Positions 35,495 through 44,723 are shown, counted from the first letter of the stretch. The stretch: 64,000 nucleotides of DNA from an archaeon (GCA_021792955.1 JAJYTP010000002.1:3015-67014), one strand, 5' to 3'. Notes: generated by a model from the letters alone, not told the origin. Numbers and translations are program-made.

Positions 35495-36163
35495 TTGTCA
35501 AAGGAAGAGGATATTAAGGATGAGGAAGGCTCTGCGGAGAAGAAGATAGCGCCGCAGCTTTCAGAACGGGCATTGATGGCGTCCGGAATTAGGATAGGCA
35601 CCAACGTAATTACAAAGCATATGAAACAATATCTGGAAAGGACCAGAGAGGATGGCCTTAACATAATCGACGCTAATAAGATACAATCGCATATAGAAAT
35701 AGCCGGCAAGTTTCTGGCCAGGTTCGATCCAAAGAGGGTCATGGTATATTCATCTAGGGAGGCAGCTCAGGTCCCAATTGAAAAATTTTCAGAGCTTACT
35801 GGCGTAAATTTTACCCTTGGTCGGTTCCTACCGGGTACACTTACGAATCCACAGTTACCCAACTATAGGGATGTCGATGTTGTAATGGTTATCGATCCGG
35901 CCATTGATGTACAGGCAATAAAGGAAGCCATCAAGACCAATATACCGGTAATAGCCATATGTGATACCAATAATGTCACCTCCTATGTAGATTTGGTTAT
36001 ACCTGCCAACAACAGGGGAAGGAAGGCCCTTGCAACCCTATTTTGGCTGCTGAGCAGGAGCTACCTGATTCATCAGGGCACCTTATCACCGCAGGATCCT
36101 ATGAAATACACTCCTGAAGAGTTTGAAACCAAGCTCATAGAGGAGGACAATGCCGAGGGTTAG
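35495..36163 (+). CDS. rpsB: 30S ribosomal protein S2
   Basis: 222 residues. GIRIGTNVITKHMKQYL and DANKIQSHIEIAGKFLARFDPKRVMVYSSREAAQ are the archaeal S2/SA core, and NIPVIAICDTNNVTSYVDLVIPANNRGRKAL is the late conserved region. An acidic N-terminal extension of about 20 residues is present. The start is TTG 35495 with GGAG just before; it overlaps MEMO by 14 bp. Confidence 0.94.
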   Translation: MSKEEDIKDEEGSAEKKIAPQLSERALMASGIRIGTNVITKHMKQYLERTREDGLNIIDANKIQSHIEIAGKFLARFDPKRVMVYSSREAAQVPIEKFSELTGVNFTLGRFLPGTLTNPQLPNYRDVDVVMVIDPAIDVQAIKEAIKTNIPVIAICDTNNVTSYVDLVIPANNRGRKALATLFWLLSRSYLIHQGTLSPQDPMKYTPEEFETKLIEEDNAEG

Positions 36164-37001
36164 ACGAGCTGCGGTAGCGGGGCTGTTCTATCCATCCGAT
36201 CCAAATGAACTACGCGAAGCCATAAGATCATCCTTTATAGGGCCGCTGGGGCCCGGCAAGTCCCCACCTTTAAAATCATCTCAAATCTTTGGGATGGTTG
36301 TACCTCATGCTGGATATGAGTATTCAGCCCAGGTCGCCGCTCACGGCTACCTGGAAGCGTCGGCCGTGGATGCTGAAGTATATGTCATCATCGGTCCAAA
36401 CCATTACGGAATAGGCAGCGGTGTGGCCGTACCGGCAAGCGAACTATGGAATACACCTCTGGGAGATGCTGAGATCGATAGTGGTTTGGCTAGGGCGCTT
36501 TTAGATGAAGGGTCCATAGTAGATATGGATGATGGAGCACACTGGAGGGAGCACAGCATCGAAGTCCAAATTCCATTTCTTCAATACTTAAGGGGGCACG
36601 TTAAAGTTCTGCCCATTTCTCTGGCCATGATGGATGAAGGTACAGTTCTTGAGCTGGCAGAGCTGTTGTATCGGAAGCTTCAGGGCAGGAAGTTCTTCAT
36701 TATAGCATCGTCGGATATGACCCATTATGAGGATAAGGTCAAGGTTGCCAAGAAGGATGAAATCGCTATAAAAGCGATCCTTTCCCGCGATGTCTCTGAG
36801 CTGTACAGGGTGCTGGAAAAATATGATATAACCATGTGCGGCTACGGAGCCGCCGCTGTCCTAATGCATCTGAGCAACAGGTTTGGGGCAGCAGATGTAA
36901 GGTTGCTCAAGCACGCCGATAGTGGAGATACTACAGGCGACAACTCTTCGGTCGTAGGGTATGCTACAATAGCCTTTTATCGCAAGGAACAGGGCTTATA
37001 A
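36150..37001 (+). CDS. MEMO1-family protein
   Basis: 283 residues, class III extradiol-dioxygenase-like fold. RRAAVAGLFYPSDPNEL, VVPHAGYEYS, GPNHYGIG, EHSIEVQIPFLQYL and SSDMTHYE keep the metal-site histidines of the family. Together with AmrS (24435) it represents two of the three AmmeMemoRadiSam proteins. Its place between rpsB and mevalonate kinase is common in archaea. Activity unknown. Confidence 0.92.
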   Translation: MPRVRRAAVAGLFYPSDPNELREAIRSSFIGPLGPGKSPPLKSSQIFGMVVPHAGYEYSAQVAAHGYLEASAVDAEVYVIIGPNHYGIGSGVAVPASELWNTPLGDAEIDSGLARALLDEGSIVDMDDGAHWREHSIEVQIPFLQYLRGHVKVLPISLAMMDEGTVLELAELLYRKLQGRKFFIIASSDMTHYEDKVKVAKKDEIAIKAILSRDVSELYRVLEKYDITMCGYGAAAVLMHLSNRFGAADVRLLKHADSGDTTGDNSSVVGYATIAFYRKEQGL

Positions 37002-37126
37002 AGAAGTTAGGAACCTTGGGAAAGGAGTAAGGCCTCTGGTTTAATATCTAGAGATATAAACGGGCTTCAACAAAGCTGACAGCCTTTAAATACTGTTTAT
37101 GATGATAATGCGTTGTGGGGTTGGCC

Positions 37127-37290
37127 ATGCAAGAATTCATACCGGTGAAGATAGAATTGGCTGGAAATCAAGCCTATGTTAACCGTGTGCCGTTGAATCA
37201 GAAAAGGAGTCCGCTCCCGGTTGATGAACCCGCAAACTGGCTAGTCCCACAGGAAGCTCACGCGCTTGAGCCGTGAGAGGATGTTATTAG
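37127..37290 (+). pseudogene. IS200/IS605-type 3'-end relic (tnpB tail and terminal hairpin), copy 3
   Basis: Open reading of 49 codons to a TGA at 37274-37276. It begins MQEFIPVKIELAG and ends VDEPANWLVPQEAHALEP, the typical end of TnpB. The stop lies in a hairpin, CTCACG (37257-37262) / CGTGAG (37272-37277), then AGGATGT. A short SRDINGLQQS-like fragment near 37050, resembling the TnpB RDxNA motif, may be the only trace of the body. The first 26 bases match copy 4 at nearly every position. Confidence 0.65.
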
Positions 37291-37476
37291 TTGTATTTAA
37301 TAACACACATATATGAATGCAAGGTCGGTATGGAGATGGCCTTGCGATGGAGATTGTCCATCCTGATTGAACATATTTCTTCGATTACGGTGCCTACGGT
37401 CCATGGAACCCTTTACAAGCTTGCTCTGATAACCGAGAATCAGCTTGCGCCGATGGCCGAGCGAAAAAGGGGATAG
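37291..37476 (+). other. Uncertain small open frame in the gap before mevalonate kinase
   Basis: 61 codons from a TTG, ending seven bases before the mevalonate kinase ATG. It contains TVHGTLYKLALI but no family I know. It could be a real small gene, decayed DNA from the neighbouring element, or a chance frame; together with the relic it accounts for the 480-bp space 37002-37482. An inverted repeat GCAAGG/CCTTGC is at about 37318-37346. Confidence 0.2.
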
Positions 37477-37482
37477 TTAAAG

Positions 37483-38433
37483 ATGGGAAGGGAAGGTCGA
37501 TTTGAAAGCAGCGCCATAGCGCCGGGCAAAATCATCCTCACAGGGGAACACTTCGTAGTTAAAGGGGGGCTGGCATTGGCAGGCACCGTCGACAGATATA
37601 TCAGGGTAAGGGCAAGACCGGCCGACGTATTCTCAGTGAGATATGGATTCCCGGGAATGAAGCCCATGACCAAACTCGCAAGGGATCATATTTATGCATC
37701 GATAAAGGATCTGCTGGATGGGAAAGGGGCAAGCCTTTACGTAGAAAGCAACATGCCCATAGGGGCTGGCTTGGGGTCATCGGCTTCCTCAAGCGTTGCG
37801 GCCGTACTGGCCATCTCCGGGCTCCTGAACAAACCTCTTACAAGACAGGAGGTGTTCGAGCACGCCATGAAAGGTGAGAGGCTGGTGCACAGCAATCCCT
37901 CAGGAATAGATGTAATGGTTTCCATAATGGGGGGGTTTATGCTCTACAGGAAGGGGGAAGAACCCAGACCCCTGAACACCGCTCCGCTCAGGGCGCTGGT
38001 GGTGGATACTGGCCAAAGGCACAGGACGGGCGATATGGTAAATGGTGTTCAAACCTTTGCAATTAAGAACAGGGAACTTTTTGATGGAATGGTGAGCATG
38101 GCAAATTCAATTTCCTCATCTGCGGCTCAGGCGTTAATTGAAGGGGACCTGGCCCGCCTGGGATCATTGCTTGCTTTTAATCAGGAGCTACTGAAGGCCA
38201 TTGGTGTATCCACCGATAAGATCGAGCAGGCGATCAGGTCGTTCAGGGGGGTAAGCTTCGGCGGTAAACTCACGGGGGGCGGTGGTGGCGGCTTCGTAAT
38301 AAATATCCTTAAGGGCGATGTCATCGGCGTAAACACGAGGCGGTGGACGGGTTCCTTTATCGCCAACCTAGGGGTGGGGGGAGCGAAAATCGAGGAACCA
38401 GCTCATATACGTGATGGAGGTCTGCCTAGTTGA
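37483..38433 (+). CDS. mvk: Mevalonate kinase (GHMP family)
   Basis: 316 residues. GHMP motif 1 is APGKIILTGEHFVV near residue 13, motif 2 is PIGAGLGSSASSSVAAV near residue 91, and motif 3 is GGKLTGGGGGGFVI near residue 265. HSNPSGIDVMVSIMGG is typical of mevalonate kinase, with the Asp general base. It phosphorylates mevalonate at O5. An AAGGGGAT ribosome-binding-like site precedes the ATG. Downstream come IPK, Idi2 and the prenyl synthase. Confidence 0.87.
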   Translation: MGREGRFESSAIAPGKIILTGEHFVVKGGLALAGTVDRYIRVRARPADVFSVRYGFPGMKPMTKLARDHIYASIKDLLDGKGASLYVESNMPIGAGLGSSASSSVAAVLAISGLLNKPLTRQEVFEHAMKGERLVHSNPSGIDVMVSIMGGFMLYRKGEEPRPLNTAPLRALVVDTGQRHRTGDMVNGVQTFAIKNRELFDGMVSMANSISSSAAQALIEGDLARLGSLLAFNQELLKAIGVSTDKIEQAIRSFRGVSFGGKLTGGGGGGFVINILKGDVIGVNTRRWTGSFIANLGVGGAKIEEPAHIRDGGLPS

Positions 38434-38485
38434 GTAAATGCTTATACCCTATTTCCGTACGAGCGAATACTAGGAGGCCGTCAGG

Positions 38486-39226
38486 ATGATAGCGTTAAAG
38501 ATGGGTGGCTCGATCATCACATATAAGAGCAGGCGTTTCTCGATAAACACTGCAGCAATCGAGCACATGGCTGCTGAGCTTTCCCGTTTCAATAGGCCCC
38601 TCTTCCTTGTTCATGGTGGTGGTTCTTGGGGGCATCCCTTAGCCATTAAGTTCAAGCTGAGCAGCTCCTCCTACAAGATGGAGCCAACTGGAGTCGGAAG
38701 TACAAGGGCGGCCATGCTTGCCCTAAGCTCTAGGGTACAGTCAGCTCTTGTAGACGCCGGCCTTGAGCCGTTCTATATTTCTGCCCAGCACCTTTCACAA
38801 AGCGAAGAACTGATACGCACGCTGGCCGCGGCCGGAGTTATTCCACTGTCATTCGGCGATGTCGTACATGAAGACAGGGGCTTCAGAGTTATGGGCGGGG
38901 ATGAGATAATCAAGAAAGTCAATGATATGATCCACTTTGAAAGGGTCATCTTCGCCATGGACACCCCAGGGGTACTAGACAGCTACGGGAGAACCATTAA
39001 AACGCTTACGCGGAGGGAGTTACGGCTCTTTGAAGGTAAGGCGAATGATGCGACCGGTGGCCTCGCCGCCAAGCTGCGCTTTTCATTCGAGCTTGCAGAA
39101 AATGGAGCGGATGTATTTCTGCTTAAGGGTGATGAGGGTGATGAGCTACTGAAAGCTTTAAATGGACAAAGCTTCCACGGAACTACGGTGAAGGTATTGG
39201 GTGACCATCGAAGAAAGGAAGGATGA
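38486..39226 (+). CDS. ipk: Isopentenyl phosphate kinase
   Basis: 246 residues, amino-acid-kinase fold. KMGGSIIT at the N-terminus, VHGGGSWGH (the His that defines IPK and binds the substrate phosphate) near residue 44, GDVVHED near residue 132, and DATGGLAAKLRFS at the C-terminal lysine site. It makes IPP from isopentenyl phosphate in the archaeal mevalonate branch. Its 3' end overlaps Idi2 by 26 bp. Confidence 0.94.
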   Translation: MIALKMGGSIITYKSRRFSINTAAIEHMAAELSRFNRPLFLVHGGGSWGHPLAIKFKLSSSSYKMEPTGVGSTRAAMLALSSRVQSALVDAGLEPFYISAQHLSQSEELIRTLAAAGVIPLSFGDVVHEDRGFRVMGGDEIIKKVNDMIHFERVIFAMDTPGVLDSYGRTIKTLTRRELRLFEGKANDATGGLAAKLRFSFELAENGADVFLLKGDEGDELLKALNGQSFHGTTVKVLGDHRRKEG

Positions 39227-40262
39227 CCATCTGGCTATTGCCCTTGAGGAGAATGTCGAAGGGTATTCAACTACTTGGCTTGAACACGTGTTCCTGATCA
39301 ACCAAGCGGCGCCAGAGTTGAACTATGATGAAGTGAATACCGAGGTAGAATTTCTAGGTCACAAATTTTCGGCGCCCCTGATGATCGACTGCATGACAGG
39401 TGGGGGAGCAGAATCCCTCAATTTCAACAAGAACATAGCCGAAGTTGCGGCCGCCCTGAGGATAGGTATGGGGGTCGGCTCTCAGAGGGTTGCGCTTGTA
39501 AATCCTGATCAGGAAAAGGCCTTTTCGGTGGTGAGGGATGTGGCCCCGGATTCCTTTGTAATGGCGAACATCGGTGGCGCCCAGATCGGAAGAAAGCTGG
39601 ATATTGAGGGAATAAGGAAGATAATAAATATGGTGAAGGCCGATGCCCTGGCAATTCACTTTAATCCGCTGCAGGAGCTAGTACAGGTGGGAGGCGAAGC
39701 CAGTTTTGCCGGCGTTATAGCTTCCATCTCCAGCCTGGTGAAGGAGATCAGGGTGCCCATTATAGCAAAGGAGGTCGGATGTGGTATTTCGAAGGAGGTA
39801 GCGATGAGGCTACACACGGCAGGGATCGCCGCCATAAATGTGGCAGGAGCCGGGGGCACCAGCTGGGCAGCTATAGAAGGAATAAGGGCCAAAAGGTTGG
39901 GGGATGACAGGAAATATGAACTATCACGGCCCTTTTGGGGGTGGGGCATACCTACCGCAGCATCCATACTCGAAGTTAGGCATATGACGCCCATACCCAT
40001 CATAGCATCCGGTGGAATAAGGAACGGTATGGATGTCGCTAAATCTCTTTCCATAGGTGCGGATATGGCGGCGATGGCGCTTCCAGTGATCAGGGCTATC
40101 AAACAAGGAGGTATAAAGGGGGGTACGGAAATGATCTCTAATGTAATAGAGGAATTTAGGATGGCTGAATTTTTAACCGGTTCAAAGAGCGTCGCCTCTT
40201 TTAAGGCCAAGAGGAGGGTGCTGCTTGGACCACTAGAGGAATGGAGGAAATGCCTAGGTTGA
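39201..40262 (+). CDS. fni: Isopentenyl-diphosphate delta-isomerase, type II (FMN)
   Basis: 353 residues, TIM-barrel flavoenzyme. ERKDDHLAIALEENVEG is the N-terminal signature, MTGGG and GVGSQR are FMN and substrate contacts, HFNPLQELVQVGG holds the conserved His/Gln, and VAGAGGTSWAAIE with ASGGIRNGMD bind FMN phosphate. Starts at GTG 39201 inside ipk and overlaps the prenyl synthase by 22 bp: a tightly coupled operon. Confidence 0.95.
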   Translation: MTIEERKDDHLAIALEENVEGYSTTWLEHVFLINQAAPELNYDEVNTEVEFLGHKFSAPLMIDCMTGGGAESLNFNKNIAEVAAALRIGMGVGSQRVALVNPDQEKAFSVVRDVAPDSFVMANIGGAQIGRKLDIEGIRKIINMVKADALAIHFNPLQELVQVGGEASFAGVIASISSLVKEIRVPIIAKEVGCGISKEVAMRLHTAGIAAINVAGAGGTSWAAIEGIRAKRLGDDRKYELSRPFWGWGIPTAASILEVRHMTPIPIIASGGIRNGMDVAKSLSIGADMAAMALPVIRAIKQGGIKGGTEMISNVIEEFRMAEFLTGSKSVASFKAKRRVLLGPLEEWRKCLG

Positions 40263-41239
40263 TGGGGATGGACGAGCCAATCGGGAAAGTGGCCAGCGAA
40301 GTTACCGGCCTTATAAAAAAGGCCATGCCGGACGACACCAAGCTCTATGCAGCTGCATTACACCTTATAAGCGCTGGCGGAAAACGATTAAGGCCATTCA
40401 TTGTGGTCAAGTTCTTTGAAATGTTCGAAGATGATCATGAAGGGATACTGCCTGTAGCCGCTTCAGTGGAGCTAATTCATAACTTCACTCTGGTACACGA
40501 CGATATAATGGATCGCGATGATTTCAGGCACGGCGTGCCCACCGTGCATAGGGCGTACGGAGAACCCTTCGCAATACTTGCCGGCGATACTCTTTTTGCT
40601 AAGGCATTCCAGATCCTTTCTCTATCGGCGATCCTGAGGCATCATCCAGATAGATATATGAAGATAGCCGACCTGCTTGCAGGACAGAGCATAGACATTT
40701 GTGAAGGCCAGGCCATGGATATTACTAAGATAAGTGACTTCTATGACAGGGACCACTATATGGAGCTAATAAAAAAGAAGACATCGGCCCTGTTCATAGC
40801 AGCGTCTGAGGCTGGTGTCTTAGCCGCAGGGAAATACGAACATATTGGCGCTGCCAAGAGGTACGGGGAAAGCCTGGGGTCCGCCTTCCAGATAGTCGAT
40901 GACCTGCTCGGCATAGTAGGGAACCCAAAGGACACGGGAAAACCAGTTGGGGACGATATAAGAGAGGGCAAGAAGACGCTTCCGATATTTATCGCTTTCA
41001 GTATGGCCGGCGAAAGCCTGAAAAAGGATATACTTAGTGCATATAAAGGTAAGAGCGGACAGGGGCAGATTGAGAGGCTCGTTGAGCAAATCAGGGGACT
41101 TGGCATCGAGGAACGAGTGAAGGAAATAGCATCGGCCTATGCCGAAGAGGCGAGGGGGGCCCTGTCAAGCTTCCCAAAATGTCAAAGCAGGGATGAACTG
41201 GGAGAACTTGTCGAACTCGTCATCAAAAGATCTCATTGA
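40241..41239 (+). CDS. trans-prenyl diphosphate synthase (geranylgeranyl/farnesyl type)
   Basis: 332 residues. FARM is DDIMDRDD (near residue 88) and SARM is DDLLGIVGNPKDTG (near residue 219). GGKRLRPFIV is the IPP-binding lysine/arginine motif. Chain length is set by residues before the FARM (LIHNFTLVH), consistent with geranylgeranyl diphosphate for ether lipids, but not proven by sequence. The 3' end overlaps gltX by 47 bp. Confidence 0.93.
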   Translation: MEEMPRLMGMDEPIGKVASEVTGLIKKAMPDDTKLYAAALHLISAGGKRLRPFIVVKFFEMFEDDHEGILPVAASVELIHNFTLVHDDIMDRDDFRHGVPTVHRAYGEPFAILAGDTLFAKAFQILSLSAILRHHPDRYMKIADLLAGQSIDICEGQAMDITKISDFYDRDHYMELIKKKTSALFIAASEAGVLAAGKYEHIGAAKRYGESLGSAFQIVDDLLGIVGNPKDTGKPVGDDIREGKKTLPIFIAFSMAGESLKKDILSAYKGKSGQGQIERLVEQIRGLGIEERVKEIASAYAEEARGALSSFPKCQSRDELGELVELVIKRSH

Positions 41240-42950
41240 AGCTGTTAAGCCGCTCATAAAAAGGCTGGCAGCCGAAAACGCTGTAAGGCACGGAGGGAAG
41301 GCTGAAAGCGGAGCGGTGATGGGTAAAGTAGCTGCCATGAGGCCCGATGTTAGGCCCATCATCAAAGATCTAGCGCCGATCGTGGCAGAAATATGCAGGG
41401 AGGTTTCTGCGCTTTCGCAGGGGAAACAGGGTGAAATGGCGGGAGAGCCCGTAACTAGAATTCGGTCGGAACAGGAGGAAAGGAAACTGCCTCCATTACC
41501 ATCCCGGGATAGATATAAGGAGATAAGGACACGCTTTGCACCTAACCCCAACAGCGTACTGCATCTGGGCTCAAGCCGTCCTGCAATACTCTCTCATGAT
41601 TATGCTGCACAATACGGCGGCAAGTTCATCCTGAGGTTCGAGGATACTGACCCGCGCATCAAGAGGTCGGATCTGAAATTCTACGATTACATTCGTGAAG
41701 ATCTCCGGTGGCTCGGTTGTGAATGGGATGAAGAGTATATTCAGAGCGACAGGATGAAGATATATTATGAATATGCGGAGGCCGCCATTCGAGGGGGCAG
41801 CGCCTATGTATGCACCTGTTCACAGGAAAAATTCAAGGAACTTACCTTGGCCTCCAAGGCTTGCCCGTGCAGAGGACTTGATGCCAAGGAACAACTTGGG
41901 CGATTTAGGGAGATGGTTGAAGGAGGATATAAGGAGGGCTCGGCGGTCCTGAGGGTCAAGACGGACCTGGACCATCCCAACCCTGCGGTCAGGGACTGGC
42001 CAGCCATGAGGATCATCGATCCGGCCAGCCATGCCCACCCAAGGGTAGGAAGCGATTTCAGGGTTTGGCCGCTGTATAACTGGGCCTCTGCAATAGACGA
42101 TCATCTGATGGGGATTACGCACATAATAAGGGGACAGGAACATACCACCAACGCCGTTAGACAGATGTATCTTTATGCGGCTTTTGGGTGGGAATATCCT
42201 ACCACCCTCCATTGTGGGAGGCTGACCATCGAGGGCGGCTCGCTCAGCAAGTCGGAGATTGAAAAGGGCATAAGGGAACGCGCATTTGACGGATATGACG
42301 ATTTGCGCCTAGGGACCCTTGTCGCGCTGAGACGAAGGGGCATAGAGGCTCAGGCCATAAGGAAGCTGGTTTATGAGCTAGGCGTCAAGCCGAGCGACGC
42401 GGTGATAAGCTGGGATAACCTCTTTTCAATAAACCGGAAGTTGATAGATGGCGTTGCAAACAGGTATTTCGCTATCATAGACTCACCGGTAAGGCTCATG
42501 ATAAGCGATTACCCGTATTCAGAGATCACTGTTCAACTTAAGAAACACCCAGATAGGTCTGAAACTAGGCACATCACAGTGAAGAAAAATGGGCCAGACC
42601 TAGAGCTATGGGTTGAAAGATCGGACATCGAAAGGATAGGGAAGGGCAACGAGTTCAGGCTCATGGGATTGGCCAATGCGGTGATCGTTGAAGTCGATCC
42701 AGCGGTTGCAAAATTTACCGGAAACGACGTATCTGCTGCTAGGGGGAAACAGCATATACACTGGCTTCCGATCTCAGATCATTTAGAATTGGAGCTTATT
42801 AACAGGGAAAACGGGCTCCAGCATGGCATGATAGAAACCAATATAGCATCAGAGCAGGCAGGTAGCCATGTACAGCTGGAAAGGAAGTTCTTCGCTGTGG
42901 TGGAGAAGGCAGAGGCTGGGAAGGTGAAGCTGATCTACACTTCCGCATAA
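41193..42950 (+). CDS. gltX: Glutamyl-tRNA synthetase, archaeal type
   Basis: About 585 residues. RFAPNPNSVLHLGSSRPA carries the HIGH-like motif, LRFEDTDPR is the acceptor-site block, and GGSLSKSEIEKGI is the KMSKS-like loop. The anticodon domain is the beta-barrel type shared with GlnRS, not the bacterial helical type. A roughly 110-residue alpha-helical N-terminal extension precedes the Rossmann domain. I chose ATG 41193 (MNWENL); a longer reading from 41139 is unlikely. Such enzymes usually also charge tRNA-Gln for the amidotransferase pathway. Confidence 0.93.
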   Translation: MNWENLSNSSSKDLIEAVKPLIKRLAAENAVRHGGKAESGAVMGKVAAMRPDVRPIIKDLAPIVAEICREVSALSQGKQGEMAGEPVTRIRSEQEERKLPPLPSRDRYKEIRTRFAPNPNSVLHLGSSRPAILSHDYAAQYGGKFILRFEDTDPRIKRSDLKFYDYIREDLRWLGCEWDEEYIQSDRMKIYYEYAEAAIRGGSAYVCTCSQEKFKELTLASKACPCRGLDAKEQLGRFREMVEGGYKEGSAVLRVKTDLDHPNPAVRDWPAMRIIDPASHAHPRVGSDFRVWPLYNWASAIDDHLMGITHIIRGQEHTTNAVRQMYLYAAFGWEYPTTLHCGRLTIEGGSLSKSEIEKGIRERAFDGYDDLRLGTLVALRRRGIEAQAIRKLVYELGVKPSDAVISWDNLFSINRKLIDGVANRYFAIIDSPVRLMISDYPYSEITVQLKKHPDRSETRHITVKKNGPDLELWVERSDIERIGKGNEFRLMGLANAVIVEVDPAVAKFTGNDVSAARGKQHIHWLPISDHLELELINRENGLQHGMIETNIASEQAGSHVQLERKFFAVVEKAEAGKVKLIYTSA

Positions 42951-43048
42951 ATTTATTTCTTCTCCGATCAAGGGATACCTTAAAGGAAGGAGGATTTTAA
43001 GTGAGCCTCTGTTAGACGCGTAACAGTTCGTGCAATATATTAATTAAT

Positions 43049-43264
43049 ATGTCATCTGAGGCTAATGATATGAATGAAGTGTGCCCAGAATGTGGTGGCA
43101 GTCTGCTCTATGATATCTCGACGAAGCGGCATACATGCAAGAATTGCGGTCTCTATATGACGAAGGAGGAGCTGAGAAGATTAACTGATGAGAAGGCCAA
43201 GAAGGCACCGAGCAAGACTGAAAAACAGTCCGAATACCTGCAGTGGTGGCTGAGTAGGAAATAG
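43049..43264 (+). CDS. Small zinc-ribbon protein
   Basis: 71 residues. CPECGGSLLYDISTKRHTCKNCG is a C-x2-C/C-x2-C zinc ribbon, followed by a charged helix and WLSRK. The fold resembles TFIIB/TFIIS-like ribbons or archaeal transcription-associated ribbons, but no specific partner is evident. ATG start behind an AATTAAT stretch. Confidence 0.7.
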   Translation: MSSEANDMNEVCPECGGSLLYDISTKRHTCKNCGLYMTKEELRRLTDEKAKKAPSKTEKQSEYLQWWLSRK

Positions 43265-43386
43265 GGCTCATAGCCTCACTGGTATGTATTAGGCTGGCCT
43301 GTAGTGAATTAACTTTGTAAAATATCATACATTTTCCATGTGCATCCGATAAGTTAAAAAGCCGTATAATTACGCTATTATCTTAA

Positions 43387-43470
43387 GCCGGGGTACCCTA
43401 GCCTGGTAGGGGGCAGGCCTGCTAAGTCTGTGGCCATTTGGCCTCGTGGGTTCAAATCCCACCCCCGGCG
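43387..43470 (+). tRNA. tRNA-Ser(GCU)
   Basis: Cloverleaf fits by hand. Acceptor GCCGGGG (43387-43393) pairs with CCCCGGC (43463-43469), with discriminator G. D arm CCCTAGCCTGGTAGGGG. Anticodon stem CAGGC/GTCTG with loop CTGCTAA, anticodon GCT. A long class II variable arm (TGGCCATTTGGCC) identifies serine. T arm GTGGG TTCAAAT CCCAC. No intron, no encoded CCA. Confidence 0.95.
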
Positions 43471-43901
43471 TTCTGGAGCCTAAATATTAAGAAATCATTT
43501 GTACTACGTAGATCTTATTTGACAATAAAATAGACGAATACGGGGGATGCAATTGCTATTAACGCATCATTAAATTGCTATGAGACGATCGCAGAAAGAC
43601 ATCCTCCAACGTTCAAGCGCGTGAGCTTCCTGTGGGGCTATCCCGCTTGCGGGTTCGTCAACCAGCAGGGAACTCCTTTCCCGATTTGGCAACACACGAC
43701 TAACATCAGCCTGATGAAGCTAGTTTTATCTGCACCGGTATGAATTCTTGCATAGCCATCATTTGCATATTATCATCTTAAATAACATTTGAACAAAGTA
43801 ACCGTTGTTGGAGGAAGCCCATATATATTTTCTTAGCTAAAGCATGAGCAGACACGATAAACGACGGTGCGTCTAAATATAAAAAGAATATAAATTAAGG
43901 A
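43471..43901. other. Intergenic tract with tnpB relic
   Basis: 430 bp between tRNA-Ser and proB. 43471-43596 shows nothing recognisable; 43600-43760 is the IS605-type relic on the minus strand; 43761-43901 is AT-rich and holds the proB upstream region, with TATAAAAAGAATATAAATTAA near 43879-43897. Confidence 0.5.
43600..43760 (-). pseudogene. IS200/IS605-type 3'-end relic, copy 4
   Basis: Nearly identical to copy 3 at the start (TGGCTATGCAAGAATTCATA on the minus strand) and at the end. The initial frame is broken by TGA/TAG, but a shifted frame reads LLVDEPASGIAPQEAHALER, so at least one frameshift separates the two halves. The end hairpin keeps one arm (CTCACG) and has lost the other (CGTTGG for CGTGAG). 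Ends with GGAGGATGT. Confidence 0.65.
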
Positions 43902-44714
43902 TTGAGTAGAAAGGTTGTGACAAAGGATATAGTTGTAGTAAAGGTTGGAACTGCGGTGCTCACGGAGAACGGCAGAATAAGCGCTTCCCTTATCGAGAGC
44001 GTAAGTTCACAAATTTCCGAGCTGATGCCCACTAGATCTTTCATCATCGTAAGCTCTGGCGCCATTCTCGCCGGCATCTCTAAGATCGGGCTTACATTAT
44101 CACCACAGGAGCTGGATCTTACTACCAAGCAAATGTGCGCGGCCGTTGGTCAACCATGGTTGATGTCGCTTTACAGTGACGCATTTGCCAAACGCAATAT
44201 TATAACAGCTCAAATACTATTGACCGAAAATGACCTTGGAAACAAATACGAATACCAAAACTTCTGGAGGACCCTGAGAGCGCTGATAGTGAATAACATT
44301 GTGCCAATAATAAACGAAAACGATGTGGTTTCTACAAGGGAATTGATGCCGGTCAACCCATACGTACCTGACTACGTGAGATTTGGTGACAACGATAGGC
44401 TATCGGCGATAATTGCGACAAAGGTCAGGGCTAAGTCCTTGATAATCCTCACCGATGTAGATGGATATATATCTAACGGCTCTGTTATGAAGGAAATAGC
44501 AGATATACGGAACGAGCTTAAGGCTACAAAGGATAAGCCAAATAGATTTGGCAGGGGAGGGATGAAATCCAAACTGGAGGCGGCCGGCATAGCGTCAAAA
44601 CATAAGACAACTACGTATATAGTGAACGGCAGAAGGCCCGGCATAATACGAAATGTGCTTTCAGGTGAATATACAGGTACAGCGGTCTTCCCAAAGGGTT
44701 CAAGCACCAGGTAA
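43902..44714 (+). CDS. proB: Glutamate 5-kinase
   Basis: 270 residues, amino-acid-kinase fold without the C-terminal PUA domain of bacterial ProB. VVKVGTAVLTENGRIS, VSSGAILAGISKIGL, INENDVVSTREL and FGDNDRLSAIIATKV are the glutamate-kinase blocks; GRGGMKSKLEAA is the ATP-site lysine region. It starts proline synthesis. No proA adjoins. TTG start at 43902. Confidence 0.9.
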   Translation: MSRKVVTKDIVVVKVGTAVLTENGRISASLIESVSSQISELMPTRSFIIVSSGAILAGISKIGLTLSPQELDLTTKQMCAAVGQPWLMSLYSDAFAKRNIITAQILLTENDLGNKYEYQNFWRTLRALIVNNIVPIINENDVVSTRELMPVNPYVPDYVRFGDNDRLSAIIATKVRAKSLIILTDVDGYISNGSVMKEIADIRNELKATKDKPNRFGRGGMKSKLEAAGIASKHKTTTYIVNGRRPGIIRNVLSGEYTGTAVFPKGSSTR

Positions 44715-44715
44715 G

Positions 44716-44723
44716 TTTATAAC
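44716..44723 (+). promoter_or_regulatory. TATA-like box upstream of the 24-codon frame and endA
   Basis: TTTATAAC, centre about 30 nt before ATG 44749. A second T-rich box (TTTTTATAG, 44803-44811) lies nearer endA. Confidence 0.4.

Noticed and set aside
39656..40210. 184-codon minus-strand frame opposite type II IPP isomerase
   Set aside because: Shadow of fni; proline/isoleucine-rich and no known family.
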